Shown one piece after another: positions 12,017-25,600 of a DNA stretch of 64,000 nt (the stretch's first letter is position 1; each line of letters begins with the position of its first letter). Origin of the DNA: Acanthornis magna. Taxonomy: Eukaryota > Chordata > Aves > Passeriformes > Acanthizidae. The notes under the pieces are model-generated. The model was not told the DNA's origin. It worked only from the letters and a program-made list of their open reading frames with translations, and searched no databases. The translations under genes and the position numbers were made by a program. Location of the stretch: contig JAWUZG010000036.1 of assembly GCA_036785705.1 (NCBI GenBank), forward strand, positions 16,053,501 through 16,117,500. Direction: 5' to 3'.

Positions 12017-13357
12017 TAAATATGAGAGTGCAAAAACACAGAGAGGGTATGTGAGTCAGATGTGTTCTCCAAGCTGTCAACCTTTCGTTCCCATGGCTGC
12101 TGTCAGACAGTGGCAGTACCTGTTTGTGCCCATACCTGGCATCCCACACTGGTCTGGAAGGCTGGCACCTGGTCCTGAGGATATGTACGTGTGCATGCTT
12201 ACGTGCACATGTGCATACGTACAGATGCGTATGTGGAAGGCTGATTTTAGGCAGAAGGATCCCACCTGGATGCTGAGTCAGGGAACAAGCTCCTCTTTGT
12301 CAGGTAAATCGCGTTTCATCCCCACGAGGAGGCAAAATGTGTCACTGTGCTCCAGGACAGCTCATGTTCAATTTCCCCACTTGCAGAGGCCATTGGATGA
12401 GAAGAGGTGCCAAATCCACAGTATCCACACTCCCACAGCCGTGCAGAGGCTCACCAGACAGGCAAGCTCTTGCCTCAAGTCCTGTACTCCGGCATGCTCT
12501 GCAGCTGACACCTGGTGAAAATCTAGGTCCAAATGCCTATAATGGAGATAGTAATGGAGGAGAAGGAGTGTTTTAAAAGCTGCTTACTTTAAAAGTCTTG
12601 CTGGACACCTCCAAACGAATGTGTGCTGGAACTGGCAATGGAATGTGAGCTGTAAATTTGTCCAAGGAAATACAAACCCCTCAAATAGCCACATGTCATT
12701 GTGTCCCTTCAGATCAGTCTCCAGATCAACACAAAAGTTCTGCCTGGGAGACCCATGCATATGATCTAGAAAGAAAAAGGCAGTGTAGCTGCCACAGGGA
12801 AAATCTAGTGAAAAAAGAACAGCACAGTAGCACTGTAATTTCCCTGTGGTGGTTCTGCCTTCCTGCAGCTGCCACTTTCACCTGCCCAGTGCTCCCATTC
12901 CAAGGCTCTTGGATCAGCATATAACCAAGTCAGTGAGATAATCCAGGTGTATCTGGGTAGAACTTTCACAAATGCAACTCAGGGTCTAACACTGATGAAC
13001 CCCTGCGTCTTCTGAGTCCAGCTGGCTCTGAGAAAAAGGGACAGACCCCTCACCTTCTCCAGCAGAGTGCAGAAACAAATAAGAGCAAAAATCAAGCATC
13101 TTGTGACAACGTGGTTTGGGTGGAAGTCTCTAGTTGTGGCCCCATGATGTGGGGTGGCTGCCTGAGTGTGGGAAGGGTGCAGACTGTGGCGTGGTTGCTG
13201 CTTGCAGAGCCAGTAATTGACCAGGGAGCTGAGTCCTGCAGGTCTTGCAAAAGCTCAATTTGCAACAGATGAGCTTAGGTAGAACTGATCAGGAACATGG
13301 AACTGGTATACAGCAGAGAAGCAGGGGTGCGAGAGGGTTTGTGTCTGTGTTTGATGA
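12017..13357. other. Non-coding DNA, moderately GC-rich
   Basis: Higher GC than the neighbours and several 60-155 codon open frames in different frames, the longest at 12051-12518. None resembles a family I know. The frames overlap on both strands and share the same low stop density, which points to composition rather than coding. It contains the alternating tract at 12181-12237. Confidence 0.45.
12181..12237. other. Alternating purine-pyrimidine tract (Z-DNA candidate)
   Basis: 18 bases of strict purine-pyrimidine alternation (12181-12198), a TT break, then 22 more alternating bases (12201-12222) and a further short run. The centre holds a perfect 12-bp palindrome, TGCACATGTGCA, at 12204-12215. 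Such GT/AC/CG-containing alternation is the known sequence type that adopts left-handed DNA under supercoiling. Confidence 0.6.
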
Positions 13358-14188
13358 TTATGACTTTGAGGTGCAGAGGCATGTTTCTAAGTGAAGACTA
13401 GTGTGATGCCACCATCTCTCCTCAATAAATGAAGACCTGTCAGGCTGACCACCTTGACAAGCTGGAGCAGCATTAATTTCATGCTTCCGAGCTGTTCCAC
13501 CCCTCCAGTGAGCAACAGGGAGAGAAAAGGTGCCCAAGGGAAGGCCTTGCAGGGATGACAATGTCTGTGTGTCCGGAAGGATGTTTGATGTTCCTGACAA
13601 AACCAGTGGTGTCTGGTTTTCCTCCACATGCAGTGATACCTGTTCTTGTGCAACAGCGGCTGGAGCTGTGCTTTCATTCCCAGCTGCTGTGGCAGGGTCT
13701 GCCCCACCCCACTGCTCAGCACAGCAAGGGCACATGGGTGGGATGCTGGATGGCCCTCGGGCAGCACCTCTGGCAGTGACAGCAGCTGGAGGGAGAAAAG
13801 AGGGTACCATGAGCACGCATGTGGCCAGCAGAGGCTGCATGTGGCTGCTGTGAATAACCTGTGCTGTACAGCTGGAGGCAGAGCAAAGTATCCTGGTCAC
13901 AACAGCATGCATGAGCTCTGCTTCTCTGTTCCATGGAGACTCCAAGGAGACCACAGACATACCCTGGTGTAGAGATAACGTCTGTGTTGACCTGTTGTAC
14001 TGGATGTGTCTGTAAATCACAGTCACTCTGACATAGCTTTTCTGAGGTGTGATGCTCAGGGGACTCCATAAGCCTGGAAGTTTCTGCCCAGAGTTGCACT
14101 TCAGTGTTTCCCTTAAGTGTCCTGGGTGTGTTTCAAGACAAAACTTCACAAAGCTGACAGATAAAGTTGTGAAGATGTGGTTAAGCAT
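13358..14188 (-). other. Longest open frame of the window, 276 codons, unrecognised
   Basis: An ATG-to-stop open frame of 276 codons on the minus strand (ATG at 14186-14188). I do not recognise the product. It has no clear signal peptide, membrane span or repeat, and contains a short Cys cluster (MCPCC, near residue 152) and Ala/Pro-rich stretches. Open frames of 107-127 codons overlap it in other frames on both strands, so the local sequence is generally stop-poor. No promoter, splice context or poly-A signal supports it. It may be chance, a decayed transposon or part of a non-coding transcript; coding status is doubtful. Confidence 0.15.
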
Positions 14189-17100
14189 TCAGGGCCTCAT
14201 TTTCTCCATAGTGACCTTAGGCCACTCCATTTTTTTTGCTTCAGATTCTCAGCTGTAAAAGAAAAATAAATACACCTTATGTCTCAAGGGTACTTGTAAA
14301 TTATGCCTGTTAATTAGGGTAACACATATAGTTATTATGGTAAATGAGCCTATATAAACAGATAAGAAATACTGCTTTGTTTAAGCAGAGGAAAATATCA
14401 TTAAATGATTATTAGTAGAGACTGCAAATATACTGGTTTCTTCACAAAGTCATCTCTTCTTCACAAAGAGATCTAAGTAAGTATATCTCATATTAGCTCA
14501 GCCCACATTGCATGGAAATAAGCCTTTTTGCAAGGCTGTCTATTTATACACTATAATGTAGGCAAATGTGAGCTGTCTCCTCCCACTCCAAGCTAAAAAA
14601 TGATGAGGGTCTATCTGTGCAGAAAACACAAGGTAAGTGCCACAGGTAAACTCCAAGACCAAACTGTGTCTGCCTGCAGGAATTGATGGCTGAACCGTTC
14701 TCGTGGCCCTCATTGCTACAGTATGACAGCTTTCTGCAGAAAACCCCTGCATTCTCCTTTTCGCTAATGCAGCAACAGCTGATTTGTGGAAAGTAGTTTG
14801 AAGCAGAAAAAAAAGAAGCAAGTGAAAGGAGGGAAGCACAGTTCTGCTATGCCTGTGATGGATATTTGCTGACTTCCATTCATCAGAATATTGAAGCACT
14901 TTTCACTGAAATCAGAGGAAGTCATCTTTGAAAGAAGAAAATAATGTTTAAAGAAAGGATGTTTGCCTCTCGACCAGGCTGATTTTCTACAGTCCGTTTC
15001 TGTGTATCTGAAGCCAGGCATTGATAGTAGGAGCCCTGGCAGAGAGTTCCCCTCTCAAAGTGAGCAGCACCGGCAGCTGCTGCTGTCGACTCCACAAACG
15101 GGAGAGCGAATCCTGCAGCCTCCGTGCAGCCACAGCTCCATTGCTACAGACCACCAGATTTGTCCTAACTCACTTTTTCATTTTCCTCCAATGTTTCAAA
15201 GTTCCAAATAATCCTTAAAAGATTTAGAGTTATGAAAAAATTGTAGCTAATTGACCATCAGTAGTTGATTAGGTGTATTTCTGAATGAGCTGCTGGCATT
15301 TGTTCAAGAAGAAGTAGAATCCGATGTAAGTGTCTAAGAAGGTTCTTTAACAACATTTTTTTTCTCTTCCAAAATCTCTATTGCGTGTTCATTTTATAAG
15401 AGAAGGAATTTTTTACTTTTATTAAAGGAAGCCCTGCATTTAGACCTCCCATTTTAGGAGATTTCTGACATTAGAACGTCATGTTTCTTCATGTTTAATA
15501 TGTTAATAAAATATGCTGTTGACAGATATTTTGCCAGTAGTGATTTCCCCTGGGAAAATGAAGTAGTATAGACTTCCTTCCTCATCAGAGAAAAAAAAAC
15601 CAAAACATTCAAATGTGTTTTTCCAGGCAGCTGGTCAAGGAAGCAGGTGTCAGGCTCACAAGAAAGTCTGCAAGTTCTGCATCACAGCCCCCTTCTTCCC
15701 CTGCCCAGCTGATGGCAACACCCGACACACACTGAGACTGTTCCTTGTGTTAGTTAGAAAATACTTCCTTGTTGCCCTGAGGCGCATTTAGCCTATACTA
15801 TATATAATTTGACAGTAATTTCTGCTGCAAGTTGTACAAACAACTTCCAGTTCACATTGTCTTTATTTCCTGCCACAGATATCTGCTGTTCGTGGAAGCT
15901 AATGTCTCTTTGCAAGTTGTCCAGCTGCTTGGTTTGGATACTTGGCAGGCTTGGCTATATTTTCTAATTTCATAAATCTCCTTTCCAGCCTTCTGCCTCT
16001 CCTGTCTCCCCTGCAGCGTTTATCTCTCCCTTATCCCTACAACTAGCCCACTAATCTCGCCCATTCATTTCCAAATCAGTATCAAAATCGCCATCCCTCC
16101 GTGCATTTAAACCCGCTAAAGACTGTCTTCCCTTACACACTGGGCTCCGTTATGCTCTCTCGCTCGCCCTGCTCCTCCTGCCCCAGCAGTACCAGCCTGC
16201 TCTCTGCACCCAAGCACAATCTCCCCTTGTTGGAGCAGCCACCGCTGGCTCGCCTGCCCAAGCCATCTGGACCCGCCGCCCTTCGCTCCACTGAACCCCG
16301 TGGCTCTAGGAATTCATCTGCATGCCCTTCCCCTGACAATTAATTTCTTCCCTCCATCCACTGTTTTTCAGGCTGTAAATCAAGGATTACCCTTGCTCTC
16401 TGTGAGGCATTTTAGGAAGCAAGCTGGATTAGGCACTCTACAGATTGAGGTGAGATCATGCTGTATTTTATTATCTTAAGAAGCGTTTGACAGGCAGGTA
16501 CTACATTGCGACCCAAGGGAACAGCTGATGGAAAGGAAGATGTTATAAACATACACACAGCACAGAAGTTGCTTGAAAAGTTGGTATTTACAAGGGTTAA
16601 TTCACACTGCTATGTAAGACATCATTATTTATTTCTTTATATTATTTGCTTATTTTACGTATTCAAGATTTGCAAAGAGGAAATAAAGAAAAGACAGCTT
16701 CTCGGTTTTGGGTAAATCTTGGCAAAAATCCTATTTCTAAAGGTGATTATTGTATGCAGGTGGTTTCCTACAGTAAAGGGTCATAGTGCCTTTTGTTTTT
16801 CCATGGATAGTGCAAAGAAAATTCCTTACAATATGAGAAAAGGAAATAAAGATGAAGGGAGAAGATAAAAACAAGTGGCACACAGACTTAGAGAAACAGA
16901 TTTATCCTCACAAACAAAACACTGAAACCCTGTTAGCAGCCTTGGAAGGTGCCAACAATAAAATTAGACCTCAGCTTGTCATTTTGCCATTCATTGTTTG
17001 TTTGGATTTTTTTAAAGTGTATTGCCCAAAAAGCTCCTTTAACCTGCTTTCCTGCAGGTATGTAGTTTTGTCCCCTAAATGTTCCACCTACTACCAAAGC

Positions 17101-20100
17101 AAACCAACTCCCGCCAGGCTGGCATGCATCCTCATCAGTTTAGAGAACATGCAGCACTTCGTCCAGGCTGGCCCTGGCACAGGTTGCTGTACACCAGCCA
17201 GAGTGGCGCTGGAACCTCACTGCTCTGCTAACTGTTCAAGGGCACTTCTGGTGTTTTAATTCCTTGGTGAATCACTAATTTTGTTCTCTGTCCTACCTGG
17301 ATACTTGCTTTCAGAGAAATTATAACAATTAATCTTTAGGACTTCCACTCCTCTTGCACATAAGGCTGCAACTGAACAATGGGCTTAAAACTTACTATGC
17401 AGAAGCTGGCAGGAAGATGGACAGAAGGTGTTAACAAGATCCCCAAGGCCCTGTTCTGGCGGGAGGCCATGGTGCCACTTGGATGGCATCACTGCCTCCT
17501 GTTAATTTTAGTTCTCCTCCCTGAGGAGGTCTGACACCCCAGTTGTTGCACCCTCCCAGTTCAGTCAGAGTATGAGGAAGGGAAGGAAAGCAGAGGATGT
17601 TGGTTTGTACAGCAGAGCAAGATACTTGAAACCATATCTGCATGTTTGCTGTAGTACTGGATCCAACAAATGACTTGCCTTCTAAAAAAGATGTAGGAGG
17701 ACTTTTCTCCCACACTGCAGTCCAATGCCTGCCCAGTCATTTTAAACTGGACAGGATCCTCTCAGCAGAGCTCCCATTTGCACAGATGCTGGCAAATGTA
17801 CCTGAAGGGCATTTCTCAGCCCAGCTGACTCAGATATCAACAGCTACGTATGTTCTAGGAAAAGTTCCCAGCTCTGGAATATCAACGGATGGCCCAGCCC
17901 CATCTCTTTGCAGTATTGGGGTGAGACCTGGTCAGCCCTGAAGCCTGCAAAGAGAACCAGAATGTGTGCCATGGCTGGGACTTAAAACCCAGCTCTGGAC
18001 ATCTAGCTGAAGAGTAATGTACATCCCTCTCCAGGAATGCAGTGTGGCAAAAAATCTGGAGACACTATGTGCTTCCTCAGATCGGCATTTTGACCTCTCT
18101 TTCCTCCTATCACTCTTGATATAATACAGATGGTAACAAGTCTTCTGACTTGACATCTCTTTCTCATCCAGAGCACAGCAGGGACTGTCTCTAAGCCTGT
18201 GTTTTGGCTGTACATTGACATACTTTCAGACTTTCACATGCTACATGAATAAAAAAAGCATAGTAGTATTATATGGTGCTAGTGACAGAAAAGCATCTGC
18301 ATGGTGAGCAGTGACTCAAAACTCAGTTCCAGCTTTGACACCCAATGGTGTAGCTGTGTTATGCGCAATTTCCAAGCAGCATCACTTTTCTGGCATTGAC
18401 AAGGAGAGGAGGTTGCTTGCCAAAATCAGATGGCAAAGTGGGCTAAACCTTGAGGAAAAGCCAGACAGATTCCCTGCTGATCCCTTTTGGTTACAGTCAA
18501 GGAAAATCCACTGAGCTAGGTAAATCACCATCAACGAGGGCATTTGTTCTTTTGGTCTTGCCCAAGAACCAGTTCATATATGTGACAAAGCACATATATG
18601 TGACAGTGATTGCCACATGGGAGTCAGCACAACCTGTGTCCAGCCCACTTGCCCCTCCTTTGCACCTTGTGTACGTATAGCAATCATAGCTGCTGTGTAT
18701 TTGATCTACTTCCAGGACTATTCACAGAGTAACAGAATTAGATCTCCAGGGAGTTTAAAATGCCAGCTTCAGCCATTGTTTTCTCAGACTGATGGCCTGC
18801 TGGAGTTTATACCCAAGACAAATCTTGCCAGTAACCTGGACGGAAGTACAGCATGTCAAGTAAGTCATTTGCACAACATCTGCACAAAGCACAAGAATGG
18901 GTTTCTCATTTACTCAGAGGGAAAGTCCATGAAATGTTCCATTTCCTACTAGTACTACCTTTATGGGTGTTTTTCAACGACAGTCTTAGACTCCCTGTTA
19001 GGTGGTTGGATAACGTGTAACAAGCCCTGAAGAGCTTAGAGTGCTCATTTGAAGCCACAGCTGCAGGGGTGAGGGAGAGCTAACAGCCTGATAGGGATGG
19101 ACACAGGGATCACTCACATATCCTTACGTTATTCTCCTTGAAATTAAAATAAAGAGTCATCCCATTTGAGTCAAACTTTCCTTTAGCCACAATGAAAGAA
19201 CACTGCCATTAATTAGCTACTCATGTAACCGTCACTGAAACCCTGGAAATTACAGCTGAAATAAGAAGCAACCCTTATCTGAGTGCAGCTGTATTTTGCT
19301 TTCCTGCAATGTAAATGCATTTTTTACAAATATGTTCCTGTATAATCCAAGTTTTACTTGTAAGGACTTCCTTCTGAAGTAATCAAACTTACATTCAAGG
19401 CAGATTTAAAAGGCTCCCAGAACACAAGCTAGGAAAATTCGAGCAAGACTAAAGCAGAAAGTATATGCATCATCGAAAATGATTTAAGGAAATGAAATGA
19501 GCTGTGCTACGAAAACTACGACTAAGCAAGCTTTGTCTTCTAAGGATGTTTATGTGTTGCTCCATAACCTTCTCCTCAAACAGTTCCATTGAAATAAACC
19601 CAGCTCCCTCCCTACTCCTCATGCGCCCAGTCCTGCCCTCCATGAAGGGCAGCAGGTGCTGTAGCCGAGGCAGCCGATGACAAAAGCAATACATGACAGA
19701 GGATTCTGCCCACCATGCCCTCCATGGGGCACTTGTTTGATACTCTCTCAGGACCTGATTTTCAAAAACCTTGCAGAGCTGCCCTCACTTCTCAGGTGTT
19801 TCCTTCTGTGCTGCTCTTTCCTGAAATCTGCAAACAGATTTTGGAATGGGGACGAAGAAATGCCAATAAAAATAGACAGGCAGGCACAGGATCAATGAGA
19901 CTGGAAATATCTTCTTCCATTCAAAGATCTGGTTAAAACTGAGCAAAAGATTGGTTATTTATCAGACACGACAGGGTAGGCACTCCCTCAGGTAAGAGAG
20001 ATGGTCTCAAACCACATGGACACAAAGATCAGCATTGTTGCTTAACTTATTTTTTTATGAGCTGTATGCTGACCCCTCTTGTTTTCCTTTCCCTGACCTG

Positions 20101-22592
20101 GAAAACTGGGATGATGATTATAGGATCATTCCAGGACTTTGCATGTAACGTAGCTTTTGAGGTTAGTGGGGAAGGAAACAGGGTTATTTCCATGTCTTGG
20201 ACAGCTTGCTGATGGCAGATTTTCATTCATATGCCTAGTTATCCTAGAACCAATTTCTTATATGTATTTGCAGCTTTATGAGCAACTTGCAGCTGTTGCT
20301 ACAAGTCTTACTCTAAAGATGGGCCAGAAGTATTGCATTCCTGAGAAGTAGCCCCTGTGATATTTAGCAGTCAGGGTAGCTGTGTTGCCGGGCATGCTCC
20401 AGAGTGAAGTGATAGGCATATAACAAGCTGCTTGTCTGGCTGCTACATACCACAGATTAGTCGTCATGCCTCGGCCAAAACAACAAAGTACAAAATGCTT
20501 CTCTCTCTCTGCGGAAAATACAGCACATCGTAATAAAAGAAAGGCTCCTCTCCACTCTTACATTAGCAACTTCCATTATATGGTTTTCTTAACTATCTGA
20601 TAAAACAAACCATATTTGCAGTACCTGATGTCCATAATTTCTTTTGAGTTGCCCTAATTAAGGATATCACTTATGTCTCTTCCATCATGATAAAAATTAC
20701 CACAGATGAATGCTACCCAGTCACTTTCATGGATTTCATGGCTAAGAGAGTTTCATCAATGTCACCGCATGCTGCAATTTGCATTTGGATACATTTCAGC
20801 TGAAATAGGGCTAAAATCACAAATAACTAGGCAACTGCTCTTCGTATTCTGAGGGTCTGTCTATTTCAGTACACATAAAGAGAATGATGGGCTTCTGAAT
20901 AATGCTAGTAGGCATACAACTGTAACAGAAAGATAGCTACCCCTGCTTCATATTCTATGAATGTGGCATATCCTAATTCAGACTCAGAAACACACAATAT
21001 TCTGCACCTTCCATCTAGAATTTTAGAAAATTTTATTAGGTGTGTAACCAACATGTGGGTAGAATTCTCAAAGATCGTTTTGAGATGCTGGCATGGAAAC
21101 AAAAATCTACAGTACTAAAGAGACTATTTACACTAGTTCTTTAAAAAAGTCCAAAACTTTCTCTTAAACTCATAGAAATATGGGCATTTTGCCTCTTTTG
21201 GTACATTGCACCTGAATTGTAAGATCGATTAAAAGATTTTAATCAGTTAAAATTTGTAAGAAAAGTTAAATAAATTTTTCACAAGCAAACAAAAAACTAA
21301 AACAAAACCTCCACCAACAAAACACAGAGGACAATTCGAAGTTCACTGAAACAGTTCTGTATATAATTTGTGAGTCACTTTTTTACTGAGTCTGGCATAA
21401 AAGGCTTTAAAAATTTCTAGGCCATTATTATGACACAGTTTTCATGTGTATTCTCCTGTTCACTTACTGTGTAAATGTACCATAAATGCTTTTGCTATAT
21501 CATTTGAACAATTCAATACTATAAGGGTAGACTTGCTTTGGGCATCTTAAAGTAGTCATCACTTCTTATCTACTGAGTCATTTTTCAGGTTATTAAAAGG
21601 TGACAGTCACCAAGGAGTGCCTTGTAAAAACTTGAATTTCCTGTCATTGATGGAAAACCCTTTCCAATACCTGTCACAGTGGCAATTACAGAGTTGCAGC
21701 TGCTGGGATTGAGGACATAGGTGAAAAGAGGTCTGTGAGAAGGGAGAGAATTTCTTTTAACAGGTTAATTAATACATCTGGAAAAAACTTGAATGAGCTT
21801 GCAAAGCCCATATCCTTCAGGTCAGAAACTTAAGCAACAAAATTAAAATCTAAATATTGATCAAGTATAAGAAAGATGAAACCTAGCAAGTAGCAAAGGT
21901 TAATATTCTTGCTGATTTTACTCTCACACTTGATGGAGGTAAAAAGGACCAGCCCCAACACTAGGAATAACTTTCCAACTCTGGTTCCTGCTGGGTCTTA
22001 CACACCTCCTTCCTTGTACTAGCTCTTTGAATTCAGTGGACATTCACTGTCCAGTCTGAAGCTGAATTAGTATCTGAGCCTAACACTAGCTGGATCTACC
22101 CATCTTCCAACCAGTGTATCTTCTTATTAAAACTGGATTTCCACTTAGTTTTATGTATCTTTTTATTAAGTTTTGTTGCAAACTGGCAAGGAATTTTTGC
22201 TACATAGGGAACAGTGAGCATGCACCACAACCACCACTCAAAAATCACAAACAATTTTAAATGGCAAATGTGCATAATAAAGTTACTGCACATGTGGAAA
22301 TTTTGGAGGTTGGTTTGAAAAGAGAGAAGAAATAGAATTATATATGAAAAGAAAAAGAAAGCACTCAGTGTGAAGAAAGGCTGATGGTACAAATTTCAGA
22401 TAATACGAAAGAAGAAACAGACTTCGTCGTAGCTTCCTTTCATTCTGCCACTCAATGGCCTTAGCTATTTTGTCTTCTGTGTTTATGACAATAGTCTGCT
22501 GCATGTTTCAATGGTCTTTATATTTTTGTGATCCATGGACTCATATAATACCAAAGGCTCTTCGGATACAGGTAGGGAACTGTGAGCTAGGA
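14189..22592. other. Non-coding single-copy DNA
   Basis: No gene, RNA or transposon identified. It includes the GC-richer pocket at 15998-16320 and an octamer motif, ATTTGCAT, at 20777-20784 in a repeat-free block. Several stretches have the look of conserved non-coding sequence (repeat-free, with TAATTA-type cores near 14310 and 19213), but conservation cannot be judged from one sequence. Confidence 0.45.
15998..16320. other. GC- and CpG-richer pocket preceded by pyrimidine tract
   Basis: A pyrimidine-rich run ending in 'tgtctcccctgcag' at 16003-16016 looks like a strong splice-acceptor context. It is followed by about 300 bases that become clearly GC-richer. Roughly ten CpGs occur at 16145-16310, while most of the window is CpG-poor. 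Open frames exist on both strands (16101-16343 plus, 16133-16339 minus), neither recognised. It is too small and weak to call a CpG island. Confidence 0.3.
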
Positions 22593-22639
22593 AAGCTTAG
22601 AAGCCTAAGCTTGTGCCCTGGGTGTGGGACATCCCAGGG
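22593..22639. other. Two adjacent perfect-stem hairpins
   Basis: Hairpin 1 (22593-22612) has an 8-bp stem AAGCTTAG/CTAAGCTT around the tetraloop AAGC. Hairpin 2 (22616-22639) pairs CCCTGGG with CCCAGGG and continues with TGT/ACA around a GGG loop, with one bulged T. They are three bases apart. Function unknown: possible structured RNA element or chance. Confidence 0.4.
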
Positions 22640-25600
22640 TAAAGCTGTGGCACTCACCACACCTTTGTGAAACTGGCTTTTGCAAGAAGGACAATGAACG
22701 TGAAACTATTTTCAGAAAAAACCACAAAACTTGAGTTCAGCTTGACTTTTCACACACTCAAAGCTAAACTACACAACTACTTACTTGTGTAAAGAGAGAC
22801 CTCAACTCTCCCGAGTAGAAGTGCACTCACAGTCCCTCTACCACGTAACCAAACTGTTCTTCAAGAGCTGGGAAGGTGACCAGAAGAATGGCATATAAAA
22901 CTGTTGGGGTGAGATGCAGCCCCTCAGATTTCTATGCGTTTTTCATGCTATTTGGGGTCTCTAAAATGGGGATGAAGCAATTAATTTCTCTCAGATCCGC
23001 TAGTTCCTTTTTTTTTTATTTTTGATTGGGTTTGTGTGGTTGTGTGTGGTTGGTTTTGCTTTGTTTTGGGTTTTTATTCTTTCCTTTTGCTCAGAAATAC
23101 ACAGACTAGAGAGTGCAGAAAACCCTCAAAACACGCCCAAGCCTTCAGATTAGTTTTACTCAATGGTGAGAGATGTTCGACCCAAGGATGAGAGCGTTTG
23201 CTCAAGCACATCAGATCCACCACCCCATGGAAATGGAAACAGCCAGTGCTGGGTTATGCTTCAGCAAAATAAAATCTCGGTGAAATAATATCTTTTCCCC
23301 TTAGCGTAAATTTACCAGCTCCTTTGCTTTTGTTTCTGATGATGATGTGACTATGGAAAGTACATAAAACCCAAGCAAAACTGCTTCTTCAAAACTGCCT
23401 GTTGTGATGACGTAAAATTCTTCCGGGATTGTAGGATGAAACTGGAAGATGATAATGCTGTAGGTAAAAGAAAAAGAGGCATAAATTCCTGATAATATGG
23501 AAAGATGTTGATGAAATATTTAGGTCCAAAATGAAGGGTTTCAGACTAAGAGAGACAATTATTAAAGGATTGATGATAGTTTGGTTCTTAAAAGAAAGAA
23601 AAATCTGACATTTTATAAATGATAGTCAAGCCCATCTCCAGCCCAAAAATCTGTAGTGTACACTATAAGATCACAGCAAAAACGTTTGAATAGTATTTAT
23701 GTCAGTTCAAGTCTCCTTGAAATGGCAACCTTGCCTGTGGAGAGTTACATCCTTCTTCCATACCATGGGGTTTGAGTAATCTGTGCTTTGGGAAGAATTC
23801 CTGAGGGGCAGTGCAAATGGTGTAACTTTTTCCCCAGCGTAAGAGGTACTTGCAGCATGATTAGAAAGGCATTCTCCACAGTACTCGGTTTTCAGTTCAC
23901 GAAGAGCAGCAAAAAGAAAGAAGCTGCTGCCCTGTATTAAGCAGTGAGGGCTGGAAAATGCAGCATTTCAGGAGCATAATTTGATGATGTGAAATTTCAC
24001 AACAGGCACAGATCCAATTTAAAAGTGATCATCCACTGGGATGAAACAAAATCAATTTGACATTTACCAGCTGCACCGTAAAATTGACTGTTACTGGGAC
24101 AGTTCACTTTAGCAAAGTTAACCATCAACAGATTCCTATGTCTAAAGGCCCTGGTGTACAGACAATAAGGTGCTTTTTTTGTATTTTTTAACCTGAAATT
24201 TAACGTAGCATAATAAATAGGTGTTTTGAATAAATGTTAATGCAGAGAACAGTGGATGACTTCTTTTACATGAAAATCTATGTTATCCTTAAATATGATA
24301 TGTAATTGAATTCTGATGGTTTCTCCTCTTAAAAGTAAGTGTAATTAAAATCAAGTGTGAAATTATGGTAACCTACATTCAAGGCTACCCATATTGTGGC
24401 TTAAAAACATACTTAACAGGAATCTTCAGAGAGTGAGTCATTTTAAAGAAAGTAGAAAATAAATGAAACAAGCAAACAAAGAAAAAGCCACTGGGGTTAT
24501 AACTATTTGCTGGTGATAATCTGACTTTGGATAGATCCAGCCTCTTCAGGAAGAAGAAGGCAGAAGTTCTGAGATTTCTTTGCATTCCCAGAAAGTGGGG
24601 TTTTTTAAAATTTTATTTTTTCAGCATGGGTCATGTCAATGAGGTATTCTCTCAAACTTGAGAAACTGTAAGTTAAAAGGAAACTATGCTTCTTCAAAGC
24701 ACGGCATGGGAGTCAGGAATGTACTAATTCCATCATCTGAAAGCATAGAGATTCTATACCAGCAACTGTCCAAAGCAACAAAATATTTATGGCTTCTAGA
24801 AAGAAATTACAAACCTGAAGAGGAGTTAAAAGCTGAGTAATTAATACAGTTCTATAATGTTTCCTCTATTTACAAAATTGTTTTGCTTTAAATGCAGAAA
24901 CAAAGTAACCTTTAAAATGATACCTTAATGTGCAAAGAATTGTTGAATGGTTCAGATGACAGTGCATTACAAAACCCATCCAGAGGAATCCATCCTGGGA
25001 GAATGAGATGGTCACTGTTTTGAAATCCTGGATGGAACATTAACATATTTGCCGTCAATAAAGACAGGTCTCTGAAAAGAATAGGGGTAAATGTATTAAG
25101 GTTACAGGTAGAAGGGCAGGAGGAAAAGCAAAAAGAAAGTGAAAGGATTTCCCCCTCAGGTGTAATAATTTGAGATTATACAGGAAGATATGTTTGGTGA
25201 CAAGGCTGCATAGCTGTGCAGAGACCTGCCGAGACACTTGGTTAACATTAAAGAGACAATGTTCCTTCTTAGCATTACAGCTGAGAGAGAATAAGTTTCT
25301 CTTTGACTTCTTCCTAAATTTGTCCCATCTGAGAAGTAAAAAGCTGTGTGACAGCATACTCTAATTTTGATGCAGAACAGTCTGACATATAAATGTAAGA
25401 CCCAAAGGACAGGTTATGATTCAAAACCATTGGACACAGGAGTAAGTTAGCTGTGGTCAAAGCTGTCCTGCACCATTTTCTCTTAGTGTGGACTTCAGCC
25501 TTCCTTCTCTCAGACAATGTGAGTTTGACTTGCCTTATGTACTTTACAAGAGAGATTAAGTTGCGTATTCCGTGCCCCAGGCTATGAGTCTAAGTATATT

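Noticed and set aside
11736..12149. 137-codon minus-strand frame rich in F, G and V
   Set aside because: Its middle is the A/C-rich low-complexity tract; no family match.
18577..18606. 13-bp direct repeat around 'catatatgtgaca'
   Set aside because: Short, AT-rich and self-complementary; expected by chance.
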